This document shows positions 10,940-23,039 of a DNA stretch of 64,000 bases, one piece after another. Position 1 is the first letter of the stretch. Each line of letters begins with the position of its first letter. Under the pieces are notes generated by a model. That model made no database searches and had not been told where the DNA came from. It saw only the letters and a list, made by a program, of their open reading frames with translations. Source of the stretch: Oegoconia quadripuncta (taxonomy: Eukaryota; Arthropoda; Insecta; Lepidoptera; Autostichidae); the NCBI GenBank assembly GCA_949316235.1, contig OX438757.1, positions 20,438,005-20,502,004 of the forward strand. Direction: 5' to 3'. A program made the translations under genes and the position numbers.

Positions 10940-11480
10940 CAGAGAGGCATCTCAATATATTTACGAAAACTTAATGTACGTAAGAAAGAATCTGCATTTG
11001 TTTAGGAAAAATTGTGAATTACACAATGTTAATACAAGATATAAAAATAAACTTGCTGTCCATAGCAGTCGCTTACACAAAGTCACCAAGTCATTCAAGG
11101 GACAATGTATACGCTTCTACAATAAGGTGCCGGTAGACATTCAAAATTTGCCTTTAAATAAATTTAAAACAACCATTAAACGGAAACTAGGATGTGCCAA
11201 AGGCTATTATAAAATTTCTGACCATCCGGATGATAAGAATGCGTGGACATGAACCGCTCGGCAATATCCAGTATATTTTATTCTTATTTTTCTTTGTCGA
11301 ATCATAAATTTAACAATTATTCCAAATTGTATTTGTATTGACTTATTTAAAAAGAGCAACCCCGGAGTTTCTTGCTTGTTCTTCTCTGGGGAGACTGCTC
11401 AGTGAATGAGCGATAACTGTATGTCATGACGATTTCAAATGTTATTCTTATAACTTACAAAATAAAACATTTTTGTATTT
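10940..11480 (+). mobile_element. LINE 3' end: RT C-terminus plus 3' UTR
   Basis: An open frame at 10974-11252 encodes a LINE ORF2 C-terminus: KSFKGQCIRFYNKVP, then NLPLNKFKTTIKRKLG, then GYYKISDHPDDKNAW and stop. The 3' UTR follows (AGCAACCCCGGAGTTTCTTG, an AATAAAA at 11460). The inverted 3' UTR of another copy lies at 29085-29345. No RT core is present, so the copy is 5'-truncated. Clade probably Jockey/CR1-like. Confidence 0.7.
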
Positions 11481-11639
11481 AGATATTTTATTTCTCTCCT
11501 TATTGATAAAATACAAAAACATTACCCTCCTTCCTTGGGCAGTCGGGTAAACAGCTTTATTTTCAAATTACATTCGTACATCAATTTAAATCAGAGGTTG
11601 AGACCAACCTTTAAGATACTTATTTTCGGATGAATACGG

Positions 11640-11857
11640 CCACGGAAAGTTGTTCGTAGTCACGACTGGAGTCACAGCCGGAAATAGTCAGCCTCCATAC
11701 TACATACTACAGGTGGTTTCAGAATGATTAAAATTGTATGAGTTATCGAAAAGCTTTTGATCGAATTCGACTATGGTTCCTTGGGGAAACTTGTTCGTAA
11801 TCAAGAGCTGCGTCACCAGTAATGGAAATACACGTATTTAAATTCACCGTGTATAGG
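11640..11857. repeat. E-family foldback repeat, right end preserved
   Basis: AGTTGTTCGTAGTCACGACT and ACTTGTTCGTAATCAAGAGC form the two internally inverted parts; the right end ATTCACCGTGTATA matches the MITE terminus. Confidence 0.6.
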
Positions 11858-11998
11858 TATGTACGGTCACACGAGCTGTCAATCCGTCCTCGTTCACTGT
11901 TTGCCGAACACTCCTCACCATTCAGCGGAGACGCGCGAGAATTCGTTTAGCAACCACTCACTGTGCTCGGTGTATCTAGTTACATTGCGTGGCAGACG

Positions 11999-12006
11999 TG
12001 ACGTCA
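11999..12006. promoter_or_regulatory. Perfect CRE palindrome TGACGTCA
   Basis: Lies within the larger palindrome CGTGACGTCACG in a GC-rich island (11940-12110). CREB/ATF-type bZIP proteins bind this consensus; no adjacent gene start is proven. Other perfect copies are at 14974, 24234 and 38350. Confidence 0.35.
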
Positions 12007-12127
12007 CGCGGCCACGCGGCGAGTGCCGAGTGAAATGTCGCCTCTCAGACAGGGGGGGTGAAGGGGGTGAGGGGGGGGGACACGCACTCGTTGCGGCGTG
12101 CGAACAAATCTAAATATTTACTCTTAT

Positions 12128-12392
12128 GGTTCTTGGTGCTTTATTTTTTTAACACCCTTGATGGCAAGTGAAGGTGAGGCCGTAGGAAGCGCTCTCACTC
12201 GGAACCTCAACTTTTTTTGGACGACTTTCTATCTTATCTCAAACAACCGTAACACAACAATGCTGAGCAGGAGAACAAACATGCCCTACCACCAACCAAA
12301 CCAAATACTAAATGTACCCAGAAGGGAATCGAACCTGCGATCTCCGTTTTGTAAGCTTGATAAGAATGACCCACGGAGGCGGTAGTTGTTTT
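12128..12392 (-). mobile_element. tRNA-derived SINE, family B (minus)
   Basis: On the minus strand: head CCGCCTCCGTGGGTCATTCT, B box AGGTTCGATTCCCTTCTGG, body, then the tail GCCTCACCTTCACTTGCCAT and an A run. The full-length relative is at 41022-41354. Confidence 0.65.
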
Positions 12393-12439
12393 TCTGCCGC
12401 GGAGTTCCAAAACGAATATTGTCATCTTGGTCTGTCTCT

Positions 12440-12840
12440 GTAACCAGCTTTCTCTCTAATCCTGTGTTGGTCCCTACTCACTGTCCCTAATAATGTAAGT
12501 GGGTCAGATGGGATTTTTGCCTGCCTTAGTCTAGGATCGGAGCAAGCCCTTCTTTATCCGTGTGATACCCATATAGAGTAGAACCAGACCAATCTGTCTC
12601 TTCCCGTGGGTGTCGTAAAAGACGTATAAAGCATCGCGAGCATGACCGTATATTATACCAGTAATGGGCAGCAGAGTCATTGGTGCCACTGCCCAGTGAG
12701 GCGGGCCGTTTCCTCGTAGTCCTTCTGCTGTAATGCTGCCATAAAGTAAATAGCGGCAAGGGATAGTCCTGTAGTGGACCTTTATGGGTCTTGAAGTGTG
12801 TGATGGATGCGTGCTGCTAATCATGACTTTAAAATGCCCA
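12440..12840 (+). repeat. H-family repeat
   Basis: Contains TCTTCCCGTGGGTGTCGTAA and GGATTTTTGCCTGCC. Shared pieces lie at 10740 and 23040. Frames are open for up to 97 codons on the minus strand but only reproduce the repeat. Confidence 0.5.
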
Positions 12841-13268
12841 TACAGTGCGCTACATTGTATCCAACATCCTGTACCTCCCTAGGGTGCTTCTGTCCACTTG
12901 AGGCTGTGTGAACTAATCAGAGTGGGTGTAGGCATTACAAAGTTGAAACGATCTGTTTAGAATAGTTGAGCCGCGGGCAAGATCTACGTTCCAGTAACTT
13001 CATCACTCTTCGAGCTATGTGCCCTGCCCACTGTTACAATCACAATGCCCATAACATTAATACGCTTCATGTGAGATTCATCTACACGAAATGAATCAGT
13101 TTAAACTTAAGTTATGTATTATTATATCAACCAAATCGTCACGAACACAACCGTCTCAGTATTAATTTTCTTGGCCAAAGTTCCGGAGGTTATTCATTGC
13201 AAGGGTTAATATGTTATGGTGAATTAATTGGAGTGAGTGGACTTAATAGTTCCGGCGGCTGACGGTGC

Positions 13269-13308
13269 CGGGGGGGGGGGGGGGGGGGTTAGGGGGGGGG
13301 GGGGGGAG
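13269..13308 (+). repeat. Poly(G) tract
   Basis: Two near-pure G runs separated by TTA, inside a GC-rich island. Homopolymer length is likely inexact in any assembly. Confidence 0.7.
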
Positions 13309-13489
13309 ACGTGGACTAATGATGATGTATGAATGTGCACGGTCCGTCCGCCGCGTGTTGGGTGTGCAGGTACGGGTTTGAGGCCGCCCGGGTTAGCTCG
13401 ACACTATAACACTGCTTATTAAGGATGCCTATAAAGATTTAGTGTCGTGTGGTTTCTTCAGACAGCTGTCCAGAGACTGACTCGGAAAC

Positions 13490-13830
13490 CTGAGCCGAAT
13501 GTCTGTATAATGAATATGAACATTTATTCCCGAGTCATGATGTTTATATAAATATTTATGTATGTTTATCCTTATTCATAGTACAAGGTACAAGCTTTGA
13601 TTTGTTTGGGACTAGACTTTTTTTTAATAATAAATAAAATAATATCTTTGCACATACACACAGCGCCATCTAGTTCCACACGAAGCAACTAGGCTTGTAT
13701 TATGGATACCAGATGGTAGATAAACTACACAAATACATCCATAACTCAGGACCACAATGTCTGTATTCATCTTACAAACACATCTAGCGGGATTCTAACC
13801 ACTACACCGAACAGGTCGTCGTTGGTGTAA
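13490..13830. mobile_element. Two SINE-A fragments in opposite orientation
   Basis: 13490-13625 is the + tail (AATATGAACATTTATTCCCG ... GTTTGGGACTAGA). 13640-13830 is a minus copy that ends with the inverted tRNA-like head (CTAGCGGGATTCTAACC ... CTACACCGAACAGGTCGTCG). Confidence 0.65.
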
Positions 13831-14484
13831 GTGTCCAAAATATTTATTTGAAACAACCAGCACCGTCGCCGGAGTGATGGAGTGATGTGGTCAGGGAGGA
13901 GCGACGTCTAATTGCATTGTCTGTTTCCAAACTACGAGCCCCCGACGACTGCTGCCCTTCGCCGCCCTTGAACCGACCAAGGCCAGGGCGAGGCCCTCTC
14001 TAATGTCATTTCATCGATGAGACGTTATCCCGTGTGCTCCCCCCCCCCCCCCCACCCCACCTTCTCCTCCCCCGCTCCTCGTGCGGACCAACCAGCTGCT
14101 AAACGTATTTCTTTAGGATAAATCAATTTGCACATATATAGTACTCCATGCCTTCCGCAAACCAGACCAAGATTAAACCCGGAGATACGAGTACCTTCTT
14201 AGCCATATTTCATGGAAAGCGGTAAAGTAAAGTCGAAGATATTTAGCTTTTAATGCTATCTTTTGGTCTAGTTTACTTGGATGATATAATCATTTGCTCT
14301 ATAAATATTGTGGGAGGTTTCAATTTATAATTTTTGCATGCATTTGTAATAATAACATGGATGTGTTTCGATTATAATTACTTGGTAATATTAATTGATA
14401 CTTTTACAGATAATTGATAGAGTATCACGGCACGGAATAGAGTATCACGGCACGGAATAGCACGGACCGATGTAATCTAATTTT
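13831..14484. other. Anonymous DNA with C-rich island
   Basis: Holds a C15 run at 14040 and a tandem duplication of the 20-mer AGAGTATCACGGCACGGAAT at about 14420-14465. No gene seen. Confidence 0.4.
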
Positions 14485-14682
14485 AATATTAAAAATACGA
14501 AAGTTTGAATGTGTTTGTTTGTTTGTTGCCCAATCACGGCGAAACGGATTTGGGTGATATTTGGTATAGTAGAACATACCCTGGATTAAAACATAGGATA
14601 TTTTTTATCCCGATAAAGTGAGTAATAAACCGTGCGATAAAGTTAATCCACGCAAGCATACCCGTGGGCGGAAAGCTAATCT
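14485..14682 (+). repeat. D-family repeat, uninterrupted
   Basis: AATACGAAAGTTTGAATG ... CCCAATCACGGCGAAACGG ... ACCCTGGATTAAAACATAGG ... GGGCGGAAAGCTAAT. It serves as the reference for the split copy at 2594-3655. Confidence 0.65.
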
Positions 14683-14689
14683 ATTTTTT

Positions 14690-14770
14690 TTTATGCACAA
14701 CCGGTCGGTACTTGACCTCAATCATACCTAATGTTAAGTGAAGATGAGGTCGAAGATGAATGCGTCTATG
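14690..14770 (-). mobile_element. SINE-B 3' fragment
   Basis: T run, ATGCACAACCGG, then CTTCACTTAACATTAGG in inverted orientation. Confidence 0.5.
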
Positions 14771-14774
14771 ATTT

Positions 14775-15177
14775 TTTTTTTGTATATGACCCCAATTTTA
14801 GCAAATAAATAAATCATTCGTTCATTTATTCACTGTGTATGGCACCATCAGTGTTCCAACAGAGCTCCTTGCAACCTCAGGGCAACTACGAATATTGATA
14901 GGACTAAGGCTGTACAAGGACCGACGGCCGTATGCTGAACAGATGCACTGAGTTCACACACGGACCGACATTAGTGACGTCATCGCCACACGTACTGAAC
15001 GCGCGCCTTGCACTCCCGGAGCATCCCGGAGCGCCGGATATTGCGGCCCTCATTATCCCCACAAATCCCACAGCTGAGAGAGCAAGCGAAACACTGCCTT
15101 TACAACAGCTCACTTCTCTAAAGCTTCTATTCTAAGCGATACTTTATTTAATTTATTTAATTATGTTGCAGTTACAA

Positions 15178-15210
<33 letters not shown>

Positions 15211-15640
15211 GAACGTTGCAAGAAGATTGTAAATAATGCGGGTCACGGTGAGCCATTATCATCACAAAGAACTGTCCGCGCTGTTTATATGAACCACTTC
15301 GAGCCATTTTTACATCTCTCCTGTTCAATAACTATTTCATATACAACTATTTTACTCAGATAATGAGATGTTTATCATTGCGTAATTTGTTAAATAGATC
15401 CTGGGTGGCCAAGTTGCACACAGGCCAGCAGTGAACCGCTCGCTTGTTTAATGTAAATATACATATTTCGGGAGAGGAACCTCGACACTAAACGCGACGA
15501 GCTAAAAACCCGTTCACCCGATGTCATTCATTATCACTACGTGGAAGGTGTGTTTACGTGCCCACCAGCGTCAAACCGATTAGTAGTTGAAATAGTCGCC
15601 CTGGCCGACATAGATCGTCACATCATCATCATCACATATT
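14775..15640. other. Mostly anonymous DNA
   Basis: Contains an AAAT microsatellite (about 15178-15210), a CRE palindrome at 14974-14981 and no recognised gene. Confidence 0.35.
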
Positions 15641-16245
15641 ATATTTCGGACACTTACACCAATCATCTAACCCAAAACTAAACAAAGCTTGTACTATGGA
15701 TACTAGATAACTGATAAACATTTATATAACCATCAATGACTCAGAAATAAATGTCAGTATTCATCACACATACATTTGACGACCGATTGGTGTAGTGGAT
15801 AGTGACCCTGTCTGTTGCATATTGTCTATGCTTAGCTTTTGTCTATGCTTTAAAAAAGTAAAATAAACAGACTTCTACTGGTAACTGACGAGACAAGACG
15901 GTGTTTGATTTCCTCCTGCCGCCGCTCCAGCTATCCCTAAACGAACCCCAACAAACACTGTCAACGAAACCAACGGTTGCGGGTTCGAATCCCGCGTCGG
16001 GTAAATGTTTGTGTGATGAATATGAACATTTATTCCTGAGTCATGGATGTTTATATAAATATTTATGTATGTTTATCCGTTATCTAGTATCCATAGTAGC
16101 TTTGCTTAATTTGGGACTAGATGATTGGTGTAAGTGTCCGAAATATTTATTTATTACTTTTATTATTTATTTACCGTTCACGGAATTCGAACCCGCAACG
16201 GCTGGTTTCGTAGACAGGGTCACTATCCGCCAATAGGTGGTCGTT
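15640..16245. mobile_element. Cluster of SINE-A pieces in both orientations
   Basis: In order: an inverted tail (15640-15777), a + head with a tRNA-like A box (TTGGTGTAGTGGATAGTGAC, 15785), a + B box and body (GGTTGCGGGTTCGAATCCCG at 15973, tail to 16165), and an inverted head (GAATTCGAACCCGCAACGGC, 16185-16240). The mixed polarity suggests insertions of SINEs into or beside one another. Confidence 0.65.
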
Positions 16246-17084
16246 GCTCGTTTTGTCTTTTAAATAAAACAAAGGAGATGAACACTATTCTTTATTGAAC
16301 ACAATGTCATCCAAGCGCCGCACGACGCCGGGACCGAGTTAACACTGAAACAACTCTTTATGAGATCTGTTTGACTCGTTCAGCGCTGTCGCCGTCATTT
16401 GTCTGACATTGCCACTGACCATTATCGAATTCAGAAACCTGTGCACGTTATTTCGAGCTTTAAACTAATACTATTAGCAAACCCGCCCACACAGCTACAC
16501 CTTCACCTTAAGTAATTCAGTAGTCGCTAAAGTAACGTCGAGTAGTTCGATATATTATAGTAGTGAGAGAATAAGTAATTCGAACGCATTTGCATTAGAA
16601 ACGTTCACTTTGGTGTTCGGTGTCTGGTGAAGTGAGGATTGAAGTAAATCAGTTATGATTCAACTGTCGGTCTGTACGTACCTACCTGGAGATACAGATA
16701 CCTACGAACTAACTGAGTAGCTCCACGTCTCGTCTATAATCAGAACACATAGCTCATGCTGTCTGCGCGCTGAGGTGATGCATTTCAGTCATTTGTATGG
16801 TGTCTGCGTCTGTTGCTCCGCTAACGAGTTGTTGGGATAGTATAATGCTAACAATTGCAATATGAACAAAACGTAGTGTATCCTAGATTGAGTAGTTTCA
16901 GCGATTTGATTGACCATGGAGCCATATAAATATATGGCGTAATGATGACTCACAAAACTGTATACAAATATTAGCTGTCAGCCGACAGGTATAATAATAT
17001 TGTAAATACATTGTTATTTGTGATTTAACCAACAGCCATTGTGGTTTTCCTTAAAATAATAATTAAATAACGATTTAAGTGTTT
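16246..17084. other. No supported feature
   Basis: Anonymous AT-rich sequence. Confidence 0.3.
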
Positions 17085-17395
17085 AAAAACATATAAACGG
17101 CCGAATGAGAACCTTGCGGGTTCGATCCCCAGCAGGGTACATGTTTAAGTACTCGGTTTGGTTGATGGTAGAGCATTTTAAATGTCCGCCTGGCTAGCTA
17201 CCACCATCGTATCTAAATCTGCCGCCAAGCAGTAATGTTAATAGCATTGTTGTGTTCCGGTTGTCAGAGATAAGATAGCCAGTCCCCCAAATGTGTTGGG
17301 GTTTCCGGGTCAGTACGCTTTCACCTTCAACCTCATCTTCACTTACCATAAGGTGTGATTGTGGTCAAGTACGAACCTGTCGTACATAAAAAAAG
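17085..17395 (+). mobile_element. SINE family B, + copy
   Basis: B box (GCGGGTTCGATCCCCAGC), the body CTACCACCATCGTATCTAAA and GTCAGTACGCTTTCACCTTC, and the tail ending CATAAAAAAAG. The 5' head with the A box is degraded. Confidence 0.7.
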
Positions 17396-17439
17396 TCGGT
17401 TATAAATCAGAACATCCGGCAGCGAGTTTTGTATTTTGC

Positions 17440-17600
17440 GCGCTTTTTACCATAAAATATATTTACTTTATTGTACACAAACACAAAGAAATGGTCATTA
17501 ACAAAGATTTAAGAAAAATGTACAAAGGTCGAACTTATCTCTATAAGAGATATCTTCCAGCAAACCTGCAAAATACATCCTATGATACTCAGAGAATCAA
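17440..17600 (-). repeat. F-family 3' tail, inverted
   Basis: ACTTTATTGTACACAAACAC ... TGTACAAAGGTCGAAC ... AGAGATATCTTCCAGC, as at 8825. Confidence 0.5.
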
Positions 17601-17829
17601 ACTGAATCTAATGACAACCTTGTCAAGCTTAAGCTACAGGTGGCAACATAGAAATCTACATACATACACTAGAAAACATACTATAATAGGTATTAGAAGT
17701 AAAGTGTTGAGGAGTGGACAGGGCCGTGACGTGTGGAGCGTGACGTGACGTGAGGACCCGTCCCCCGCGGCCGCACGGGGGAGGAACGGGGCGCTGGAGC
17801 CGCGCCAACACTCACTCACAGGTGACTAC

Positions 17830-18125
17830 GATAGTTTCAATCTTCTATCGGATATATTTCGGAGAGTGTGCTGAAGTACTGCATGAGTTGATCCCGCCAT
17901 CCCCGTTCTTACATCGAAATTCAAGACGTACCGCAGGATATCACCCGCACTTAGTTGACGTGCCATTTATAAGGACCAAGCGTTTTAGGTCTTCGTTTCT
18001 CATGCGCACGGCTAAGGAGTGGAACGCATTGCCTCCGTCTGTGTTTCCAATCGCATATAACCCGCAGCTCTTTAAAGTCAGGTTAAATAGGCATCTTCTG
18101 GGAAAGCTCGTTCCATCGTAGACCT
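17830..18125 (+). pseudogene. LINE ORF2 C-terminal fragment
   Basis: A 123-codon + frame ends in a LINE-type C-terminus: ELIPPSPFLHRNSRRTAGYH, then RFRSSFLMRTAKEWNALP, then SVFPIAYNPQLFKVRLNRHL and stop at about 18121. Such termini follow the RT in Jockey/CR1-like lepidopteran LINEs. The RT itself is absent. An A-rich 3' region follows directly. Confidence 0.7.
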
Positions 18126-18235
18126 TATCTCGACATTAGTCCAGATTAAGGTCAAGAGCGATCCCATTCTAATTAAAAAAAAAATTAAAAAAAAGTGTAC
18201 TGTATGGTAGGGGTATGTGGGAACTGCTCGCATAT

Positions 18236-18500
18236 GACGAACTGTTTGGTGTAGTGGTTAGTAACGCAGACTGCTATACCGAAAGGTCGGGAGTTCGAAT
18301 CCCGCTAGGGGCATATGTTTGTATGATGAATATGGATTCCCGAGTTATGGCTGTTTATTTATTTTTGTATTTATTTACAAAAAAAATGTATTTGTGTAGT
18401 ATATCAAATCTGGTATCCACAATACAAGTCATGTTGCTTAGTGTGGAACTAAATGGCGCTGTGTGTATGTCCGAGGGTATTTGTTTATTTATTATTATAA
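18236..18500 (+). mobile_element. SINE family A, near full length
   Basis: tRNA-like head with A box TTTGGTGTAGTGGTTAGTAA and B box GAGTTCGAATCCCG, then GCATATGTTTGTATGATGAA and the long tail ending in ATTTATTATTATAA. It is not a tRNA gene: no cloverleaf acceptor stem, and the body is repeated at ten or so loci. Confidence 0.75.
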
Positions 18501-18799
18501 TTTATACCGGATGAGTTTTTTACCGTAAGAAAAGAAATAGGACATATTAGGTAAGTATAATAGAAGTTATTGGTATAGGTAGTTTACGCTGAACCATCTG
18601 CGAATAAAGTGTTCATTGTGTCATTTGGCGGTCGCGTTTGTTGCTTATATCACATAATTATATCATTAAATCAAATAAATAAAGAAAACTTGGAGAAAAT
18701 ATTAGTTCCAAATAAATTTCGCAAGATAGGAACCCTACGAATCCCGCTAGTCCCATATCAAACAAACAGGCGCTTTTGAATGAAACAATTAAACGACCC

Positions 18800-18897
18800 A
18801 TGCCAATACCTTCTATTTCACTTAACTAATATGCCAATACTTTCTATTTCACTTAACTAATATGCCAATACCTTCTATTTCACTTAACTAATATGCC
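18800..18897 (+). repeat. 31-bp tandem repeat, three copies
   Basis: Unit starts ATGCCAATACCTTCTATTTC at 18800, 18831 and 18862, with a partial fourth at 18893. Confidence 0.9.
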
Positions 18898-18899
18898 CT

Positions 18900-20130
18900 A
18901 TTTTTTCCTTACGTTAAAAAATCTCATCCAGTATATTGAGCGTCCTTCCTAACGTGGTACCCTATGTCCATTTTGGGCTTACTTACCTTCATTTGTCAAA
19001 TTGTGTAACTATTGTTATATTACAGAGCAAGTATATGATATTATGTATCTCTATACTCTGAGATACATACAAGTGTCTCACTTAGCGACATTTTAACACG
19101 GCTGTTTCTGTACTTCGGAGGGCACGTTAAACAGTCGGTCCCGGTTGTTTTCAATTGAAGGCAGTCGTTAAGCCAAGTCGGTGGCCTACAGGGGCGGCTT
19201 AAAACATTCTACCAGTGAGAGGAGGCTGTGCCCCAAAGTGGATACGTGTAAAGCTGTCGATGATCTCACATAGTTCTAACAGAATGATCCAACCGCCATC
19301 ACTTGCTGAAGCTGGACCATTTCGTTGTCCTGACATATCCCCATTGCTAACGTCTTTTATTATTGTTTGAATGTGTAAAATATAATGTGAGACTCTATGG
19401 TGGTCAATGAATAAATTTATTCTATTGGTGAGAGTGTAATTGTTGATCAGATAACACAGCGTTCACTCTCACATACAGCAGATAATATGTTACCTTGTAC
19501 ATTGTCACGGTTCAAAGGTCGGAGCGATTTATGCAATTTGTTAAGATCTTGCTGCAACACATCTTATCACCAATTTAATTCAAGCGCGCGCTATATGGTG
19601 CTAGATAGAGAAGAGTTCCACAAAGTTTTACGGAAATGTTTCCCGCATGTTCAGGGGAGGACGGGGGGGGATGGGAAGGTCGTTGAAAACTCGTGAAATG
19701 CCAACAAAGCGAAATATCGCGAGTTCGTGCGTCGCCCTGCATTTTATATGCAAATCGCGTAGTTTATGTATATAGGCCGGCGGGCGGCCGCCTCGTAAAA
19801 ATGTACTGGCCAGGGACGTGCTCGGGACGTGACCGGAGCCTACCCGTGACGAATCCGGGACGTGCCCGTGATAATGCTCTGTTGTCAGCACGCTGCCTGC
19901 TCAAAGCACGCTCCTCGCGTGTTCATCTGACGGTCGTGAAGAGATCGAACCGACTTCCTATTGAAAGCTAGTTGATAAGTGTTTCAAAGTGTACCCTGTG
20001 TACCTACAAAATAAAGCATCTTTACCTTTGATATAACTACATACTATTTAATTACCTCGAGCTGCGGCCGAAATTAATGTGATCTTGATATAATTACTAG
20101 ACAAACCATGGTATAACTTAGTTATCCGTA
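18900..20130. other. Anonymous DNA with GC-rich segment
   Basis: 19640-19980 is GC-rich and contains overlapping open frames on both strands (87-92 codons), which I regard as chance. An AATAAAGC motif lies at 20008 but no gene ends convincingly there. Confidence 0.3.
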
Positions 20131-20132
20131 GG

Positions 20133-20412
20133 CGAACGAAGGTCACAGCAAGTTGAAGTCGCAGTGGGCGGGGCACATAGCTCGGAAAACTGATAACTGG
20201 TGGGGATTTCGAGAACTTATTTAAGTTCTCGAGTGGAGACCACGCAACGGCAAGCGCAGCGTAGGATATCCACTCACAAGATGGACAGACACCTGATAAC
20301 AGTCTCTCGGGTAATTGCAGGATACAGGCCGCTTCCAACCGGTCATTCTGGAATTCTATGGGGGAGGCCTATGTTCAGCAGTGGACATCCCGCGGCTGAT
20401 ATGATGATATCG
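20133..20412 (+). mobile_element. RTE-like LINE 3' end, copy 3
   Basis: The most complete of the family in this window. It shows a KLKSQWAGHIA-type segment, then WRPRNGKRSVGYPLTRWT, then the WNSMGEAYVQQWTS-type end and TGATATGATGATATC. It has stops and frameshifts. Confidence 0.7.
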
Positions 20413-20414
20413 TT

Positions 20415-22195
20415 CATTATTTACCAGATATAAAAATATTTTTAAACATATTGAACATCTAGACAAATGAAAGCACACCTCGATCGAGTACAATACTGGA
20501 GAGTACATATTGAGGCCCCAATACGATCTTGGCCAGGTCTACAACATTACCTATTACAATGAGTATAGGAGGTAATAATTGCCAATAACAGAACATGCGC
20601 TCGTGATGTACGTATATATTGGATCAGTAACATAAATGTATGCAATTACTATTGAGTGAGACGTGAGTGTAATGCTATACTGTAATGGAGAATATCGCGG
20701 GGAATGTACGTGCGGGGCGGGAGGGGGGGCGGGTTCCATTGGTTTGCAATAATTTGCCGAGTATTCTCCGTTTGTGTTTTGTTTACTGTCTCCAACCTGT
20801 GAGGGTAGACAGTGCTTTTGTCTTCGAGAAAGTAAAGCAGAAACCTGAGTCGACCGGCACGTATTTGAAGAGTTATATAGTTTAGTTTATTTATTCCTAC
20901 AGATCAGACTGAGAAATGAACCATCATTATCAGTAATCTCTCACACACACCCCATGGAGTGTAGGGAGACTTGCAGGGCTTGTTCATCCCTTGGAGCGTT
21001 CGCTATTGCTGCGGACAACTTACGAGTTATTATTATGAGTGCATCTATTGACTTTGAGGATCTTCGTTGGTTGTCCTGATATCAAGTCGGTCAGGGGACT
21101 CTGGGCAGGAGAAAGAGGTCACTTGGGAAACCTTTGACTCTGCGGTCTGGAGGATGTGTGTAATTGTCCTGGAATTATCAGAGCGGTCGTACACCTTACG
21201 AGCTGGGCGGGTGATGAAAGCGCCCAGTCCTTACCAGCGGAAGTCTCATTGGACGTGCGCCACAACGAGGCCGCTATGATGAGGCGTATGAAGAAGTTCT
21301 CCTGCGCGCGAAATCTTCTGCCTTGTGTCTCTGAAGTAAAAGCGCCGCCAACGTGAGGCGCGTCTCGTTGGTCTCCAGCTCGGTGCACGAGGAGGGTGTA
21401 GGATATATAGAGACACACTGTGATTATGTATGTTCACAGTCGTTTGTTTATTAGAGTACTGTTGCACTTACATTTTTAATATCATTGTAAGAGCTGTTGC
21501 CAAAATGATGTGATTTCCTTATCAAGAGAAGAAGGAAGAGACTTTGGAGGCACGCTCGGATACATACATATAACCTTTGTTCAGGATTTACGTTCGGATA
21601 TAAAAACCGTATATTAATTTTATATTTAACAGAGGGGTTGAAGGCGAGGATAGACGCAGGGGAGCTGAAGGGAAGGGTGCTTCCTTCACGTATGGTACGA
21701 CGTTGCCGTCCTGTGTTAATGTATCGTACATCACCGTGAACCTGACTCTGCCTACACTACACTCTCCCCTACTAGACCTGTAATACTTAGAAAGCGCAAA
21801 GAAATTTTTCTTTACTTTACTTCACTTTACTTCCGTATTCCATTAGTCGCGTGGTGATATCGGCCCATTATGAGCATTATTAAGCACCTAATAAACTGAC
21901 TGTTCTTTTAGTTCGCAATTCCTTTATTCAGACAACTAAAACTAATTTGTCTTAGTAAAACAGCCTAATTATCTATGTTAGTACATAGTAATTATGAAGT
22001 GCATAATTTTCCTCTATTTCCATCATGCATCGATGGTTCAAGTATGTTCAATATTCTCATGTTTATTTTATATTTCACGATAGACTGCTGCGAACCCATT
22101 TGAACGTCGCCATACGCTATCGTAAAGTAGTCTGCAGGTGTACCAGGTTGACGCGTGGTCATGGTATCCATCTAGTTGTGTTATGTTATAATAAT
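20415..22195. other. Anonymous DNA
   Basis: Mixed composition with short GC-rich stretches (20700-20740, 21180-21390). Frames of up to 99 codons overlap on both strands without domain signal. Confidence 0.3.
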
Positions 22196-22330
22196 AAATA
22201 CATATATAAATGAAAAACTTCCATAACTCGGGAATGTCTATATGCATCATACAAACATATGGCCCTAGCGAGATTCGAACCCGCGACATTTTGGTCAGAG
22301 TTTCCAACCACTACACAGGTCGTCGAATAT
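22196..22330 (-). mobile_element. SINE family A, minus copy
   Basis: Inverted body (ATCATACAAACATATGGCCC), inverted B box (GCGAGATTCGAACCCGCGAC) and inverted head ending CAGGTCGTCG. Confidence 0.7.
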
Positions 22331-22714
22331 CAAAGAAATTCATGCTACATTCATCTCATTAATGATAAAGCCACCCTTTGCCGGTTAAGACTGAATTTCT
22401 TTCCAAAATGTTTCGTATTACATGTCTAACGTGGGTTGTCTGTGGCCTACACAATAACAATGAAATGTCCATACACTGTCATAAGTCACTATCTGACTTC
22501 TTGACTAGTTTAAGTCACGCCCTCTCCCCCCGAGTCCGATGAGTAAGTCGACTGAACAGTAAACAAATAGTCGTTCTTTTTGCTTTTCGGTTGTCGGTCA
22601 GATTAGTCAAAATAATAATTAAATTCTTGTGGTACCCTCCCCGCGGACGTAATACTCATAAATCAAAATTGAGGATGGCTTAATGAAAATCAAATAAAAA
22701 GGGCGCATGTCATC

Positions 22715-22990
22715 CAGCTCACCGCCTCCAGGCATATTTAACTGTCAACGGTCGGACTACAAAACGGAGGTTTCGAGTTCGATTCCCAGCAGGGTACATT
22801 GTAGTATTCGCTTAGTCGGGGGTTAAGTCTATCGTTATGTAAATAACATTGTTGTGGTGCGGCAGTTTGAGATAAGATAGCCAGTTCTCCAAATAAGTTG
22901 AAGATTCTAACGCGTTTCCATCTTCGGCCTCATGAAGATGAGGATGATGATAAGGGAAGATCCAACATCAGGTGTGGTTGAGGTCACGGG
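22715..22990 (+). mobile_element. SINE family B, + copy
   Basis: Degraded head (ACCGCCTCCAGGCATATTTA), B box GAGTTCGATTCCCAGC, body with GTTGTGGTGCGGCAG, and the tail CATCAGGTGTGGTTGAGGTC. Confidence 0.6.
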
Positions 22991-23039
22991 CTAACGCGCT
23001 GTGCAGTGTGTGCAGCACAACAAGTGATAGTATTCGGAT

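Noticed and set aside
18236..18330. tRNA gene
   Set aside because: A and B boxes are present but no complete cloverleaf; the same head with a non-tRNA body occurs at many sites, so it is a SINE. The same applies to 35955 and the 41340 head.
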